A stretch of 64,000 nt of DNA. Origin: Streptomyces griseus (GTDB lineage: Bacteria > Actinomycetota > Actinomycetes > Streptomycetales > Streptomycetaceae). The stretch lies in assembly GCF_900460065.1 (NCBI RefSeq), contig NZ_UAVD01000006.1, positions 85,026 to 149,025 of the forward strand, in the 5' to 3' direction. Below, in pieces: positions 25,887-34,675 of the stretch. The notes beneath the pieces are model-generated. The model saw nothing but the letters and a program-made list of their open reading frames with translations, was not told the DNA's origin and did no database searches. The position numbers and the translations under genes were made by a program. How positions within the stretch are numbered: position 1 is the first letter of the stretch; the number at the start of each line of letters is the position of its first letter.

Positions 25887-26194
25887 TTGCGCAACTCCTG
25901 AAGTGAGGTTCTGAAGCGAGCGGCGGCGGAGAGGGGCGGGCTCCCGCCCTGCCTCTGTGACGCGGTCAGGGCGCGTTCTCGTCCTTCATCGCCCGGGCCT
26001 CGCTCTTGAGGATGCGCATGGATTTCCCCAGCGCGCGGGCGGTGTCCGGCAACTTCTTCGAGCCGAAGACGGCGATCACGATGACCGCCAGAATCAGCAG
26101 ATGCCAGGGTGCCAGTCCGTTGCGCAACATTCCGGTCCCGTCCCTCTCTCCATCAGGCGACAACAGTTGCCGCATTGCGCAACTGTACAACTGT
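25887..26194. promoter_or_regulatory. Cluster of TTGCGCAA palindromes and an ACAGTTGC inverted repeat around tatA
   Basis: The eight-base palindrome TTGCGCAA occurs at 25887-25894, 26120-26127 (within the first codons of tatA) and 26175-26182. The last lies inside a larger repeat, ACAGTTGC (26163-26170), eight bases, GCAACTGT (26179-26186), with another CAACTGT at 26188-26194. This spans the promoter region of the short tatA gene. Confidence 0.5.
25966..26130 (-). CDS. Short TatA/TatE-family translocase subunit
   Basis: 54 residues. One membrane helix (LAPWHLLILAVIVIAVFG) is followed by the family hallmark FGSKKLPDTARALGKSMRILKSEARAMKDE, the hinge and amphipathic helix of TatA. It is shorter than the main TatA of Streptomyces, which has a longer acidic tail, so it is probably an auxiliary paralogue. 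No tatB or tatC is nearby. The upstream region carries the inverted repeats listed separately. Confidence 0.9.
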   Translation of the reverse strand: MLRNGLAPWHLLILAVIVIAVFGSKKLPDTARALGKSMRILKSEARAMKDENAP

Positions 26195-26219
26195 CTTCCC
26201 GGGCCGGAACGGGCGCCCC

Positions 26220-29039
26220 TCAAGGTCCGACGGGATCCTCCTTGCCTTCCCGTGCGCGCTCGGCCTCCCCTTCTCCTTCCTCGGCACGGCCGGCGTCCGG
26301 CAGGTGGCGGCGCTCGTAGCGGCGGCGGGCCGCGGTGAGCCCGGCCGCGTACAGCCCCAGGACCGAGCCCAGCAGCACGTAGTAGAGGGGCGGCAGGGCG
26401 CTCATGCCCAGCAGCTGCCCGAGCGGGGTGAGCGGCAGGGCGACGCCGACCGCGGCGAGACCTGCGGCGGCGGTGCGCAGAGGCCCGCCCGCCCTGCGTT
26501 CGGCGGCGGTTCGGCCGGTCCGCAGCAGGATCATGACGAGGGCCTGGGTGAGCAGGTTCTCCGTGAACCAACCGGCGTGGAAAGCCGCCTCCCCGCTGTC
26601 CCCGGAGGCATGGTGGAGAGCCAGCGCGAGCACTCCGAAGGTGGCGAGGTCGGCGGCCGCGTTGAGCAGACCGAAACCCGTGATGAAGCGCAGGAAGTCG
26701 CGGGGACGCAGCACGGTGGGGCGGCGGAGAACTGAGGCCGCCGGGCGGTCGAACGCGAACGCCAGCTGCGCCGCGTCGAAGCAGAGATTCTGCACCAGCA
26801 CCTGCGCCGGGAGCATGGGAAGGAAGGGCAGCATCAGCCCGGCCGTCAACATGGCGATGACATTGCCGAGGTTCGACGAGAGAGTGATCCGCAGATAGGT
26901 GGCGATGTTCCCACTGCTGCGCCGGCCCGCCAGCACCGCGTGGTCGATCGCGGTGAGGTCCTTCTCGGCCAGGACGACGTCCGCCGCCTCCCGTGCCACG
27001 TCCACGGCGTTGCGGGGGCAGATGCCCACATCCGCCGCGTGCAGGGCGGGCAGGTCGTTGACGCCGTCGCCGAGGAAGCCGGTCGTGTGACCGCCGGAGC
27101 GCAGGGCCGAGACGATCCGGGCCTTGTGCTCGGGAGTGCAACGCGCGAACACCGTGGCCCGCTCCGCCACCCGGACCAGCTCGGTGTCCGACAGGGTGTC
27201 CACCAGCTCGGCCGTCACCACGTCGTCGGGGCCGAGGCGTCCCTCCGGGCGCAGGCCGAGCTCCGCGCAGACCCGCGCCGCCGTTCCCGGATGGTCCCCG
27301 GTGAGCACCTTGACGCCCACCCCGCGCCGCGCGAGCACCTCCAGTGCCCCGGCGGCGCTCGGGGCAGGGACGTCCCGCAGCTCCACCAGGCCCAGAAAGG
27401 TCAGCCCCCGCTCGTCCGCAGGGGTGTAAGCGCCCGCACGGGCCGGCCGGTCGGCACGGGCCACCGCCACCAGGCGCAGCCCCGTCTCCGCTTTCCGGTC
27501 GGCCAGGGCCAGCAGCCGGTCGCGCTCGTCCCGGTCCACCGCGCACCGGTCGAGCACGGCCTCGACGGCGCCCTTGGTGACCAGGGTGTGGACGCCGAGC
27601 CGGTCCGGCCGCCTGACCACGGCGGTCGCGACGCGGCGCACCGGATCGAAGGGCAGTACGGCGACACCCTCGTACGCCTCCGGATCCACCTCCCCGGGCG
27701 TCCGCGGAACGCACTCCTCCGCGGCGTCCAGCACCGCTTCGTCCAGCGCGTCGGCCGCGGGCAGCTCCGCCAGCTGGAGCGTCCACAGCGCGCTGACGGC
27801 CGCCCACCGCAGTACGTCGGGGTCGGACCGGTCCGTACCGTCCGTGGCCCCCGCGACGACGGGCCGGTCCTCGGTCAGCGTGCCGGTCTTGTCCAGACAC
27901 AGCACATCGACCGCCCCCAGATCGTGCAGCGCGGGGAGCCGCTTGACGATCACGCCGCTCGTACGCGCCAGTCGAGCGGCGCCCCGGGCGAGTGTCGTCG
28001 TGACGATGACCGGCAGCATCTCCGGGGTGAGTCCCACGGCGACGGCCACGGCGAACGGCAGCGTCTCCAGGCCCCGGCCGCGCAGCGCCGCATTGGCCAT
28101 CAGGACGAGCGGCGGGGTCAGGAGCATGAAACGGATGAGCGTCCAGGAGATCCCCTGGACCGACCGGTCGAAGGCGCTCGCACCCCGATGTCCGGACCGG
28201 CCGTCATGGGCGGCGGCGAACCGGGTCTCCCCACCGGTGGCCACGATCACCGCCGTGCCGCTCCCGGAGGTGACGCTGCTGCCCTGGAAGCACCACTCGG
28301 GCTGTGCGAGCGGTTCGGAACCGGACAGCGCGGGGTCGGGGACATCGAGGGCCCTCTTGGCGACCGGCGCCGACTCCCCGGTCAGGGCCGACTGGTGCAC
28401 GGTGAGACCGTCGCCGCGCAGCAGCCGCACATCGGCGGGGACGAGATCGCCCGGCCGCAGCCGGATCACGTCCCCCGGCACCAGGTCGTCGACCGGAACC
28501 TCCCGTTCGTGGGGAGGTGCGTCGTCCGAGACGCGCCGCACGACCGTGGCCGTGGTCGCCACCAGTTCGCGCAGCGCCGCACTCGACCGGTCGGCACGGT
28601 GTTCCTCGGCCGACCGCAGCAGGCAGCTCACCCCGACGAGGGCGAGGATGACGCACGCGGTGCCCCACGCGGAGACCAGTGCCGACACCAGTCCGAGACA
28701 GAGCAGGACGGAGGTGAAGGGGTCCCGGAGGCTGCGTGCGAAGCGGCGGGGCCAGGGTACGGGCCGCCGGGCCGGCGGGACGTTCCCGCCCGTCCGGCCG
28801 AGCCTGGCTTCCGCCTCCGCCTCCAGCAGCCCCCGCGGCCCGCTGTCGAGAGCACGCAGCGTCTGCAGGGCGGTGGGCCCGGTGCCGGACGCTGGGGCCG
28901 CGCTCGTACGGTCTCCACCGGGCGCTGCCGTGACGGACGGCCCGGCGGAGGGAAACGGTGTCACGGTGGCCGACGGCGCACCGGTGTCGATCCGATGTCC
29001 GGGGCCCGCGGCCGAACCGCTCTCAGGCACCGAGCTCAC
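26220..29039 (-). CDS. P-type ATPase, magnesium-transporter type (MgtA-like)
   Basis: 939 residues. The low-complexity cytoplasmic N-terminus is followed by the cation ATPase N domain (LQTLRALDSGPRGL), the TGES actuator loop (near residue 221), the helix-4 motif VGLTPEMLPVIVTTTLARGA that is characteristic of MgtA/B, the phosphorylated Asp in CLDKTGTLTED (near 382), and GDGVNDLPAL (near 656). C-terminal helices include GFGLLNAAADLATFGVLAL. It should move Mg2+ or a related divalent cation at the expense of ATP. It overlaps the end of an ArsR-family regulator gene by 17 bases, so metal-responsive control is likely. Confidence 0.92.
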   Translation of the reverse strand: MSSVPESGSAAGPGHRIDTGAPSATVTPFPSAGPSVTAAPGGDRTSAAPASGTGPTALQTLRALDSGPRGLLEAEAEARLGRTGGNVPPARRPVPWPRRFARSLRDPFTSVLLCLGLVSALVSAWGTACVILALVGVSCLLRSAEEHRADRSSAALRELVATTATVVRRVSDDAPPHEREVPVDDLVPGDVIRLRPGDLVPADVRLLRGDGLTVHQSALTGESAPVAKRALDVPDPALSGSEPLAQPEWCFQGSSVTSGSGTAVIVATGGETRFAAAHDGRSGHRGASAFDRSVQGISWTLIRFMLLTPPLVLMANAALRGRGLETLPFAVAVAVGLTPEMLPVIVTTTLARGAARLARTSGVIVKRLPALHDLGAVDVLCLDKTGTLTEDRPVVAGATDGTDRSDPDVLRWAAVSALWTLQLAELPAADALDEAVLDAAEECVPRTPGEVDPEAYEGVAVLPFDPVRRVATAVVRRPDRLGVHTLVTKGAVEAVLDRCAVDRDERDRLLALADRKAETGLRLVAVARADRPARAGAYTPADERGLTFLGLVELRDVPAPSAAGALEVLARRGVGVKVLTGDHPGTAARVCAELGLRPEGRLGPDDVVTAELVDTLSDTELVRVAERATVFARCTPEHKARIVSALRSGGHTTGFLGDGVNDLPALHAADVGICPRNAVDVAREAADVVLAEKDLTAIDHAVLAGRRSSGNIATYLRITLSSNLGNVIAMLTAGLMLPFLPMLPAQVLVQNLCFDAAQLAFAFDRPAASVLRRPTVLRPRDFLRFITGFGLLNAAADLATFGVLALALHHASGDSGEAAFHAGWFTENLLTQALVMILLRTGRTAAERRAGGPLRTAAAGLAAVGVALPLTPLGQLLGMSALPPLYYVLLGSVLGLYAAGLTAARRRYERRHLPDAGRAEEGEGEAERAREGKEDPVGP

Positions 29040-29388
29040 GCAGGCGGACCGGCTTCCGGACGGAATGCCCGGCGCGCTCGGCCAGCTGTCCGACCATGAG
29101 CCGGACGACGGTCACCACATCGGGATCGTCGACCAGGTAGACCTGCCGACGGCCTTCACGACGCGACCGGACGAGACCGGCCAGCTTCAGCTTCGTCAGA
29201 TGCTGGCTGACCGCGGGGAGCGTCCCGCCCACGCGCTCGGCGAGCCCCGTCACATCGCTCTCGCCCTGGGCCAGCGCCCACACGATGTGCAGCCGGGCCG
29301 GTGTCGCCAGGAGCCCGAACGACGCCGCGGCCTCCGCCAGCACCTCCGCGGGCGGATCCTGGAAACCCCCGCCGGAACCTGTCGACAC
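29023..29388 (-). CDS. ArsR/SmtB-family regulator
   Basis: 121 residues from GTG 29388, preceded by GAGGAG; a longer frame to 29556 has no comparable site. The winged helix is clear: FGLLATPARLHIVWALAQGESDV, then LAERVGGTLPAVSQHLTKLKLAGLVRSRREGRRQVYLVDDPDVVTV in segments. The usual Cys metal site (ELCVC) is not present in the recognition helix, so a metal site, if any, would use other residues such as the C-terminal His/Asp. The gene runs into the P-type ATPase gene, so it very likely controls that operon. Confidence 0.9.
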   Translation of the reverse strand: MSTGSGGGFQDPPAEVLAEAAASFGLLATPARLHIVWALAQGESDVTGLAERVGGTLPAVSQHLTKLKLAGLVRSRREGRRQVYLVDDPDVVTVVRLMVGQLAERAGHSVRKPVRLRELGA

Positions 29389-29639
29389 GCTCGTATCTCC
29401 TCGTCCGCGGGCCGCCCCACGCGGACCGCCCGGCACCGCCGCCCGTTCCGGGCAGTCGAAAACAACCAGTGTAGGGGGCGTGCCGGGAAGGGCGCCGAGG
29501 TCCCCGAGGGGCGTTCCGCCACCCAGGAGAGACGTAATGAAGTCGGAAGACGCCAAGAAGCGACTGTGGCGGAGCCGCGTCGGTCAAGAACGATCACGTC
29601 AGGCGCATGGACTCGGCCGGTTGCCATGCTGTCGGCCCC

Positions 29640-30187
29640 CGGCGATTCCTGAGGAGAGTAGGGACGCATGCCCTGTGACCACATCGATGGAGACGAGATC
29701 CGCCCGCTGCACTCGGAGGAGGCGCTGAGCAAGAGCGGTCAGGCCAGGACGGCACCGACGAGGTGCGGCGCAGCACCACCACGACCGTAGCGATGGATTT
29801 CGGCCGTATCACCGTCCACTCCGGCCTGATGCTCCACCTGTTCGGCACGCCGGGTCGGGACCGCTTCCGGTTCCTCCGGGACGGGCTGTGCCAGGGCGCG
29901 CCCTCGCGGCGATCCTGCCGGCGGACACCCGGCGTCTCGGTGACTGCTTCACCGCCGTCGACCACGTCGAGCGCGAGCGGATTCCGTACACCGCCGCCGT
30001 CAACCGGTTCCCCGACGCCCCTGAGCACACTCCGTGCGACATCGCGCGGGCGCTCGACCTCAACCGGAGCACACCGGTCCTGCTGTGCGACCCCCGTGCC
30101 CCGGCATCCGGAAAGGAAGTCCTGATCCGTACGGTCGAGTACGCCGGGCGCGTGCACACCGCCCCACTCCTCGCGTCCGTCGGGTGA
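29640..30187 (+). pseudogene. Decayed conservon GTPase (CvnD-like)
   Basis: Three pieces of a CvnD-type Ras-like GTPase can be read in different frames. One is [17 protein letters not shown] (about 29690-29740). The second is [22 protein letters not shown] with [21 protein letters not shown] (about 29749-29890). The third is [12 protein letters not shown] to [16 protein letters not shown] and STPVLLCD (about 29895-30187). The frame changes near 29742 and again near 29895. The P-loop GxxGxGKT normally just before the first piece cannot be found, so even with frames repaired the protein would lack its nucleotide-binding loop. An ATG with a good ribosome site at 29537 may be the relic start. No cvnA or cvnC is nearby; a roadblock gene lies 600 bases on. 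Confidence 0.8.
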
Positions 30188-30214
30188 CGACGGCCCGGCA
30201 CCGCGGCCCGCCCG

Positions 30215-30643
30215 TCAGCCGATCATGTCGGCCATCGCGACCACCTTGTCGATCCGCACCCGAACGATCAGTTCGCCCGGCACGCCGTTGCGCCTGCCGA
30301 ACTCCTCGAAGGCCTCGTCGTCCACGTAACGGTGGGCGATCAGCGTCGCCCACCGCAGCAGTTCCCCGGGGTCCGTGCTCAGTTCGGCGCGCCCCTGCAC
30401 GACCACGAACGCGTACGGGGGCCGGTCGTCGTCGACGCAGAGGGAGACCCGTCCGTCGCGTGTGAGGTTGCGCCCCTTGACACTCTGCGCACCGGTGTTG
30501 AAGACCACCGAATCGCCGTCCAGAAGGAACCAGACGGGTGCGATGTGCGGACTGCCGTCGGCCCGCACCGTCGAAACCTTGGCCGTGCGCGTGCCCTGCG
30601 AGAGGAAGGCCCGCCATTCTTCTTCGGTCATGTGGTGTGCCAT
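30215..30643 (-). CDS. PPOX-class F420-dependent oxidoreductase-like protein
   Basis: 142 residues with the split-barrel flavin/F420 fold signature: TAKVSTVRADGSPHIAPVWFLL, VVFNTGAQSVKGRNLTRDGRVSLCVDD (in parts) and YAFVVVQGRAEL. Small members of this family reduce diverse substrates with F420H2 or bind flavins or heme. The start ATG has CAGGAT six bases upstream and no ribosome site, suggesting leaderless translation. It stands alone between the GTPase relic and the roadblock gene. Confidence 0.88.
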   Translation of the reverse strand: MAHHMTEEEWRAFLSQGTRTAKVSTVRADGSPHIAPVWFLLDGDSVVFNTGAQSVKGRNLTRDGRVSLCVDDDRPPYAFVVVQGRAELSTDPGELLRWATLIAHRYVDDEAFEEFGRRNGVPGELIVRVRIDKVVAMADMIG

Positions 30644-30783
30644 GAGCCCATCCTGAGCCCGATTCCCGCATGGCGCGAAGCGGCGCCCCCGGAGGGGAGG
30701 GACGCTTGCCCCCGCGTGGCCGTTGCGCGAGGCTTACGCGCGTAGCGGGGCACGGGGAACGAAGGTACGGGGAGGACGAGCAC

Positions 30784-31197
30784 ATGCCGCTTGACCGGGG
30801 ACTTGACTGGCTCCTTGACGATCTCACCAACAGGGTGCAATTCATACGGCACGCCTTGGTGCTGTCGAACGACGGACTGGTCACCGGGGCCAGCACCGGG
30901 CTGGCCCGCGAGGACGCGGAGCACCTGGCAGCGGTCTCCTCCGGCCTGCAGAGCCTGGCGCGCGGCTCGGGGCGGCACTTCCGGGCGGGGCGTGCCCGCC
31001 AGACCATGGTCGAGTTCGACGAGGCGCTGCTGTTCGTGACGGCCGCCGGCGACGGCAGCTGTCTGTGCGTGCTGACGGCGGCCGAAGCCGATGTCGGCCA
31101 AGTCGCCTACGAGATGACCCTGCTGGTCAACCGGGTCGGCGAACACCTCGGAGTCTCGGTTCGCCAGGGCGGTCCCGACGACACCGGGCCCGTGTGA
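30784..31197 (+). CDS. Roadblock/LC7-domain protein (CvnB-like)
   Basis: 137 residues, the normal length for the conservon B component. Features are LDWLLDDLTNRVQFIRHALVLSNDGLVTGAS at the start, then AEHLAAVSSGLQSLARG and the end DVGQVAYEMTLLVNRVGEHL. In complete conservons this protein acts with a sensor kinase-like CvnA, CvnC and the GTPase CvnD. Here it has no intact partner; a decayed CvnD lies upstream. Start ATG 30784 has GGGAGGA seven bases before it. It may act with partners encoded elsewhere. Confidence 0.9.
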   Translation: MPLDRGLDWLLDDLTNRVQFIRHALVLSNDGLVTGASTGLAREDAEHLAAVSSGLQSLARGSGRHFRAGRARQTMVEFDEALLFVTAAGDGSCLCVLTAAEADVGQVAYEMTLLVNRVGEHLGVSVRQGGPDDTGPV

Positions 31198-31224
31198 ACC
31201 GCACGTCTCGTCGTCGGTGAGGAG

Positions 31225-31233
31225 TTATCCACA
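31225..31233 (+). promoter_or_regulatory. Perfect DnaA-box sequence TTATCCACA, single copy
   Basis: It lies 74 bases before the DUF6397-like gene. It matches the general bacterial DnaA box, but no further boxes are nearby, so it is not an origin. Confidence 0.3.
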
Positions 31234-31306
31234 GGGGTGACGGGCGGTGACCCCCTCGGGCTAACGTGGTCACGGAGAGTGATCGACCCGACGGGGGAGG
31301 ACAGAC

Positions 31307-32437
31307 ATGACGGTCAAGCAGGCGCTCCGTGCACACACCGTGGCACAGGACGCGGACACCAAGGTCCGGGCGGTTCGGGCCAGGACCCGGGGCGCGCGTG
31401 TCAACGGCACGAGCGTACGGGGCGACGCCCGTACCGGGGACGTCGGCACGGAGCCGGAGGGCGAGGGCGTGCGAACCGCGTCCGCCGCCCCGGCGGTGAC
31501 GGTCGCGGCCGGGCGGGCGGCCCAGGAGTTGGGCATCCGGCGAGCTGAGTTCGAGCTCGCGGTGCACCTGGGGCAGATCGCCGTCGTCGGCGTACCGGGC
31601 GGTGGGCGGCCACGGGTGCACGAGGAGGAGATCGCGCGCCTGCGGGAGCAGCCGGGCTTCCCCGACGGTCTGGCGGAGCGGGTCCGCACCGTCGGGACGG
31701 CGGAAGGAGCGGCCCTGCTGGACATCGCTCCGGCGCGGTTCACCCGGCTTGCCCGGGCGGGCTGCGTCTCACCGGTCACGTTCTATCTCAACCGGTACCG
31801 CGCGGTGGTCTGGCTCTACCTCGCGGACGAGCTTGCCGCCTTCGCGGCCAGGGAACCGGACCTGCTGGCCGGACGGACACCGCCGGGGATGCGCTCGACG
31901 CTGGAGTCCGGAGCCGACTGGCGGCCGCGCAACTGGCGCTCACAGCGCATCGACCGGCTACTGAACCGCACGAGGGACCCCTGGGTGCGAGCGGCGGTCC
32001 AGGCGTCGGCACTGGACCCCGTGCAACTGGCGGAAGTGGTGGACGACCCCTACGAACGCGCCTATCTCGTGCGCGTCCGGCCGGAGCCGGTCTTCGGACG
32101 CCCGGGCTCCCTGGCGGCGAGGGAGGCCATGGGGCAACTGATGCTGGCCGATGACCCCGACGAGATCCTCTGGCGCCGGGTCAACCTGACGCTGGAGCTT
32201 GACGGGGCCCGCGCGGACCGGCCGGCCCCGCGCCCCGGGGAGGACGGGGCGACCCGAGCGGCGACCGCCGTCCGGAGCGGCGCGGACACCCGTGGCGGGA
32301 CCGGGCTCGTGCCCTTTGCCGCCGAGCCGGCTCCGCCACCCGCCGACGCCGGGTTGTCGACCTCCGCCGCGAAGGCTGCGCCGACCGGAAAGGGGCTGCT
32401 CGCACGGCTGGGCCGGCGCGGGCGCGGCACCGGATAG
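31307..32437 (+). CDS. DUF6397-like actinobacterial protein, function unknown
   Basis: 376 residues, ATG with GGGGGAGGA upstream. After a low-complexity ~65-residue start come two similar helical modules that look like MerR-style or excisionase-type winged helices: TVAAGRAAQELGIRRAEFELAVHLG then GGGRPRVHEEEIARLREQPGF, and AALLDIAPARFTRLARAGCVSPVTFYLNRYRAVVWLYLADELAAFAA in parts. The C-terminus is Pro/Ala-rich and ends LARLGRRGRGTG. The repeated 'read-then-wing' pattern suggests DNA or protein binding. The DUF name is from memory of the pattern and should be checked. Confidence 0.7.
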   Translation: MTVKQALRAHTVAQDADTKVRAVRARTRGARVNGTSVRGDARTGDVGTEPEGEGVRTASAAPAVTVAAGRAAQELGIRRAEFELAVHLGQIAVVGVPGGGRPRVHEEEIARLREQPGFPDGLAERVRTVGTAEGAALLDIAPARFTRLARAGCVSPVTFYLNRYRAVVWLYLADELAAFAAREPDLLAGRTPPGMRSTLESGADWRPRNWRSQRIDRLLNRTRDPWVRAAVQASALDPVQLAEVVDDPYERAYLVRVRPEPVFGRPGSLAAREAMGQLMLADDPDEILWRRVNLTLELDGARADRPAPRPGEDGATRAATAVRSGADTRGGTGLVPFAAEPAPPPADAGLSTSAAKAAPTGKGLLARLGRRGRGTG

Positions 32438-32476
32438 CTGGTCGCGCCCATCGCCCGGATGGGCCATGCTGTCCGC

Positions 32477-32965
32477 ATGTTGATCAGGGAAGCAACCTCC
32501 GAGGACTGGCCCGCCATCTGGCCGTTCTTCCACACCATCGTCTCCGCGGGCGAGACGCTCACCTATCCACTCGATCTCGGAGAGGAGGACGCCGAGGGGT
32601 GGTGGTTCGTCGCGGCGCCGAGCCGAGTGGTCGTCGCGGTGGACGACGCCGGGACCGTGCTCGGCACGGCGAAGATGAACCGCAACCACATGGGCAACGG
32701 AGCGCACATAGCCAGCGCCACGTATCTGGTCGACCCCGCTCATTCCGGCCGGGGTGTGGGGCGTGCGCTGTGCGAGCACTCGGTCGACTGGGCTCGCGCC
32801 GAGGGCTATCGGGCCATGCAGTTCAACGCCGTGGTCGAGACCAACACCCACGCCGTCAAGCTGTACCGCTCGATCGGCTTCGACGTGATCGGAACGCTGC
32901 CGGAGGGCTTCAACCACCCGACCGAGGGCTACGTGGGGATTCACATCATGCACAAGGCCCTGTGA
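32477..32965 (+). CDS. GNAT-family N-acetyltransferase
   Basis: 162 residues. The acetyl-CoA-binding motif A is clear (YLVDPAHSGRGVGRALCEHSVDWARAEGYRAMQF in parts, residues ~88-120), followed by NTHAVKLYRSIGFDVIGTLPEGF. The group resembles phosphinothricin-type or L-amino-acid acetyltransferases, but the substrate is not predictable. ATG 32477 has no ribosome site; CATGCT ends six bases upstream, fitting a leaderless mRNA. Confidence 0.9.
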   Translation: MLIREATSEDWPAIWPFFHTIVSAGETLTYPLDLGEEDAEGWWFVAAPSRVVVAVDDAGTVLGTAKMNRNHMGNGAHIASATYLVDPAHSGRGVGRALCEHSVDWARAEGYRAMQFNAVVETNTHAVKLYRSIGFDVIGTLPEGFNHPTEGYVGIHIMHKAL

Positions 32966-33022
32966 CGACAGCACGTCGTCTTCACGGACCCATGCCCTCG
33001 ACGGCGGGTCTGAGCCCGATGA

Positions 33023-33724
33023 TCAGTCGGAGGGGGGACCCGCCGGCGGTTCCTGCTTTGGGCCCCGCAGCGTGCGACCCGCCGGGCCGGCGTCCGCCGC
33101 GCCGCTCGCGGTGACTCCGGGCACGACCGTTCCGGCCCAGGACAGAGCAGTCCACCCCGATGCCGGTGAGCCCTCGACCACCACCACGCCCGTGTTCTCC
33201 AGGCGGTGTTCGGCGGCGAACCCGACCGTGACGTTCCGTGCGCGGGCGGCCGTCCACACCCGGATGGCCGCGCCGTGACTGACGAGCGCCACGGTCGAGC
33301 GCTCCCCGGCACCCGCCGCCTCGGCCACCACGGCGTCGAAGCGGGCCAGCGCCTCGGTCCCGTTCTCGCCCCCGGGCATCCGGCGGGCGATGTCCCCGGC
33401 AGACCAGCCGAAGGCGGTCGTCAGGTACTGCCGCACCGCGTCCTCGTCGGCCCGCATCTCCAGGTCGCCGGCCGACAGTTCGCGGATTCCGTCGCGGACC
33501 CGTACGTCGATGCCGCGCTCCGCGGCGAGGGGCGCGGCCGTGAGTTGCGTGCGGGTCAGAGTGGAGGCGTACAAGGAGGCGATGTCCTCCCCGGCGAGCG
33601 CCCGGGGGAGGGCGGACGCCTGCCGCACTCCCAGGTCGGTGAGGCCGGGGCCGGGCAGGGCGGTGTCCAGGAAGTGTCCGAGATTGGACGGCGTCTGGCC
33701 GTGGCGGATCAGAAGCAAGCGCAT
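33023..33724 (-). CDS. Histidine phosphatase family protein (phosphoglycerate mutase-like)
   Basis: 233 residues. RHG motif at the start (MRLLLIRHGQTPSN), the second Arg region SLYASTLTRTQLTAAPLA, the catalytic acid within GIRELSAGDLEMRAD, and the second His in VALVSHGAAIRVW. All are features of the one-step phosphatase branch, which removes phosphate through a phosphohistidine. The C-terminal ~30 residues are Pro/Gly-rich. It is divergent from the sortase-substrate gene. Confidence 0.92.
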   Translation of the reverse strand: MRLLLIRHGQTPSNLGHFLDTALPGPGLTDLGVRQASALPRALAGEDIASLYASTLTRTQLTAAPLAAERGIDVRVRDGIRELSAGDLEMRADEDAVRQYLTTAFGWSAGDIARRMPGGENGTEALARFDAVVAEAAGAGERSTVALVSHGAAIRVWTAARARNVTVGFAAEHRLENTGVVVVEGSPASGWTALSWAGTVVPGVTASGAADAGPAGRTLRGPKQEPPAGPPSD

Positions 33725-33971
33725 GGAACGGGTCACGCTCCGGGCTCGGGCGCGCGGGCGGCGGTGGACAGGTGCACGATACACCCTCTCATCAGGCCGG
33801 GTCCGAGGGCAGCGTGATGCGGGGCCCGCCCACGCCGCCGGAAGTAGCGGGGCCGTGCCCGGAGTTGGTGCGACGGCGTACGCACGGGGTGACTGCGCCG
33901 TTCCTGGACGATGGCAGTACTGTGCGCCCCACCGCCATTTCGGCGATGAGACGTATCTGGAGGAAGAACCC

Positions 33972-34613
33972 ATGACCATACCCAGGAGATCGTGGCGTGG
34001 CGCGGGAGCACTCGTGGCCGCTGCGGTCGTCGGTCTGACCGGAGGCGTCATCTCCGCCGGTCCGGCCGCGGCTCACACCCCCACCTGGGCCGTGACCTGC
34101 TCCGAGGTGACTGTTGACCTCACCAACTACACGAGCGACGTTCCCAACACGGTGACGATCACCGTGGACGGCCAGGACCTGCTGCCCACCGAGACGTTCG
34201 GCCGTGAGTTCCACAAGAAGCTGACGCTTCCCGAGCACGACGAGCCGGTGACCGTCCGACTGGTCGTCAAGGACGCCGACGGCGACGGCAAGCACTCCGT
34301 CGACGACGAGAAGACGGCGGACGTGTGCGACGAGGAGCCCAGCCCCACGCCGACCCCGACCGAGTCGGTCCCGGGTGAGCCGACCCCGTCGGAGACGCCG
34401 TCCACCGGGACGCCGGAGCCGAGTGCCACCCCGAGTGGGCAGCCCTCGGAGTCCGCACCCGCCGTGCCCGCCCCGAGCCCGAGCTCGCCGGACCTGGCCG
34501 AGACCGGATCGTCGTCGTCGACGCCGATCATCGGTGGCGCGGCTGTCGCGGTGCTGCTGGCCGGTGGCGGCATCCTGTGGGCCGTCCGCAAGAGGCGCAC
34601 CGCTCAGAACTGA
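33972..34613 (+). CDS. Sortase-anchored surface protein with LAETG signal
   Basis: 213 residues. An N-terminal signal peptide (RRSWRGAGALVAAAVVGLTGGVISAGPAAA) is followed by a ~85-residue domain with one disulphide possible (VTCSEV, DVCDEE). A Pro/Thr/Ser-rich stalk (residues 117-178) comes next, then LAETG, a membrane helix and the basic tail VRKRRTAQN. LAxTG is recognised by class E sortases of Streptomyces, which link proteins to peptidoglycan. GGAGGAAG precedes the start. The globular part has no function I can name. Confidence 0.92.
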   Translation: MTIPRRSWRGAGALVAAAVVGLTGGVISAGPAAAHTPTWAVTCSEVTVDLTNYTSDVPNTVTITVDGQDLLPTETFGREFHKKLTLPEHDEPVTVRLVVKDADGDGKHSVDDEKTADVCDEEPSPTPTPTESVPGEPTPSETPSTGTPEPSATPSGQPSESAPAVPAPSPSSPDLAETGSSSSTPIIGGAAVAVLLAGGGILWAVRKRRTAQN

Positions 34614-34629
34614 CGCTTCCACGGTTGAG

Positions 34630-34665
34630 GGGGGTGCCGCATCACCGCGGTGATGCGGCACCCCC
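34630..34665. terminator. Strong bidirectional terminator
   Basis: Seventeen perfect pairs (34630-34646 with 34649-34665) around two bases, followed by TTT on the plus strand, between the converging surface-protein and phosphatase genes. Confidence 0.92.
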
Positions 34666-34675
34666 TTTGCGTCCC

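Noticed and set aside
29640..31197. Functional conservon (cvnABCD)
   Set aside because: cvnA and cvnC are absent and the GTPase is frameshifted without a P-loop.
31225..31233. Perfect DnaA box considered as part of an origin
   Set aside because: Single copy; no cluster of boxes and no dnaA/dnaN nearby.
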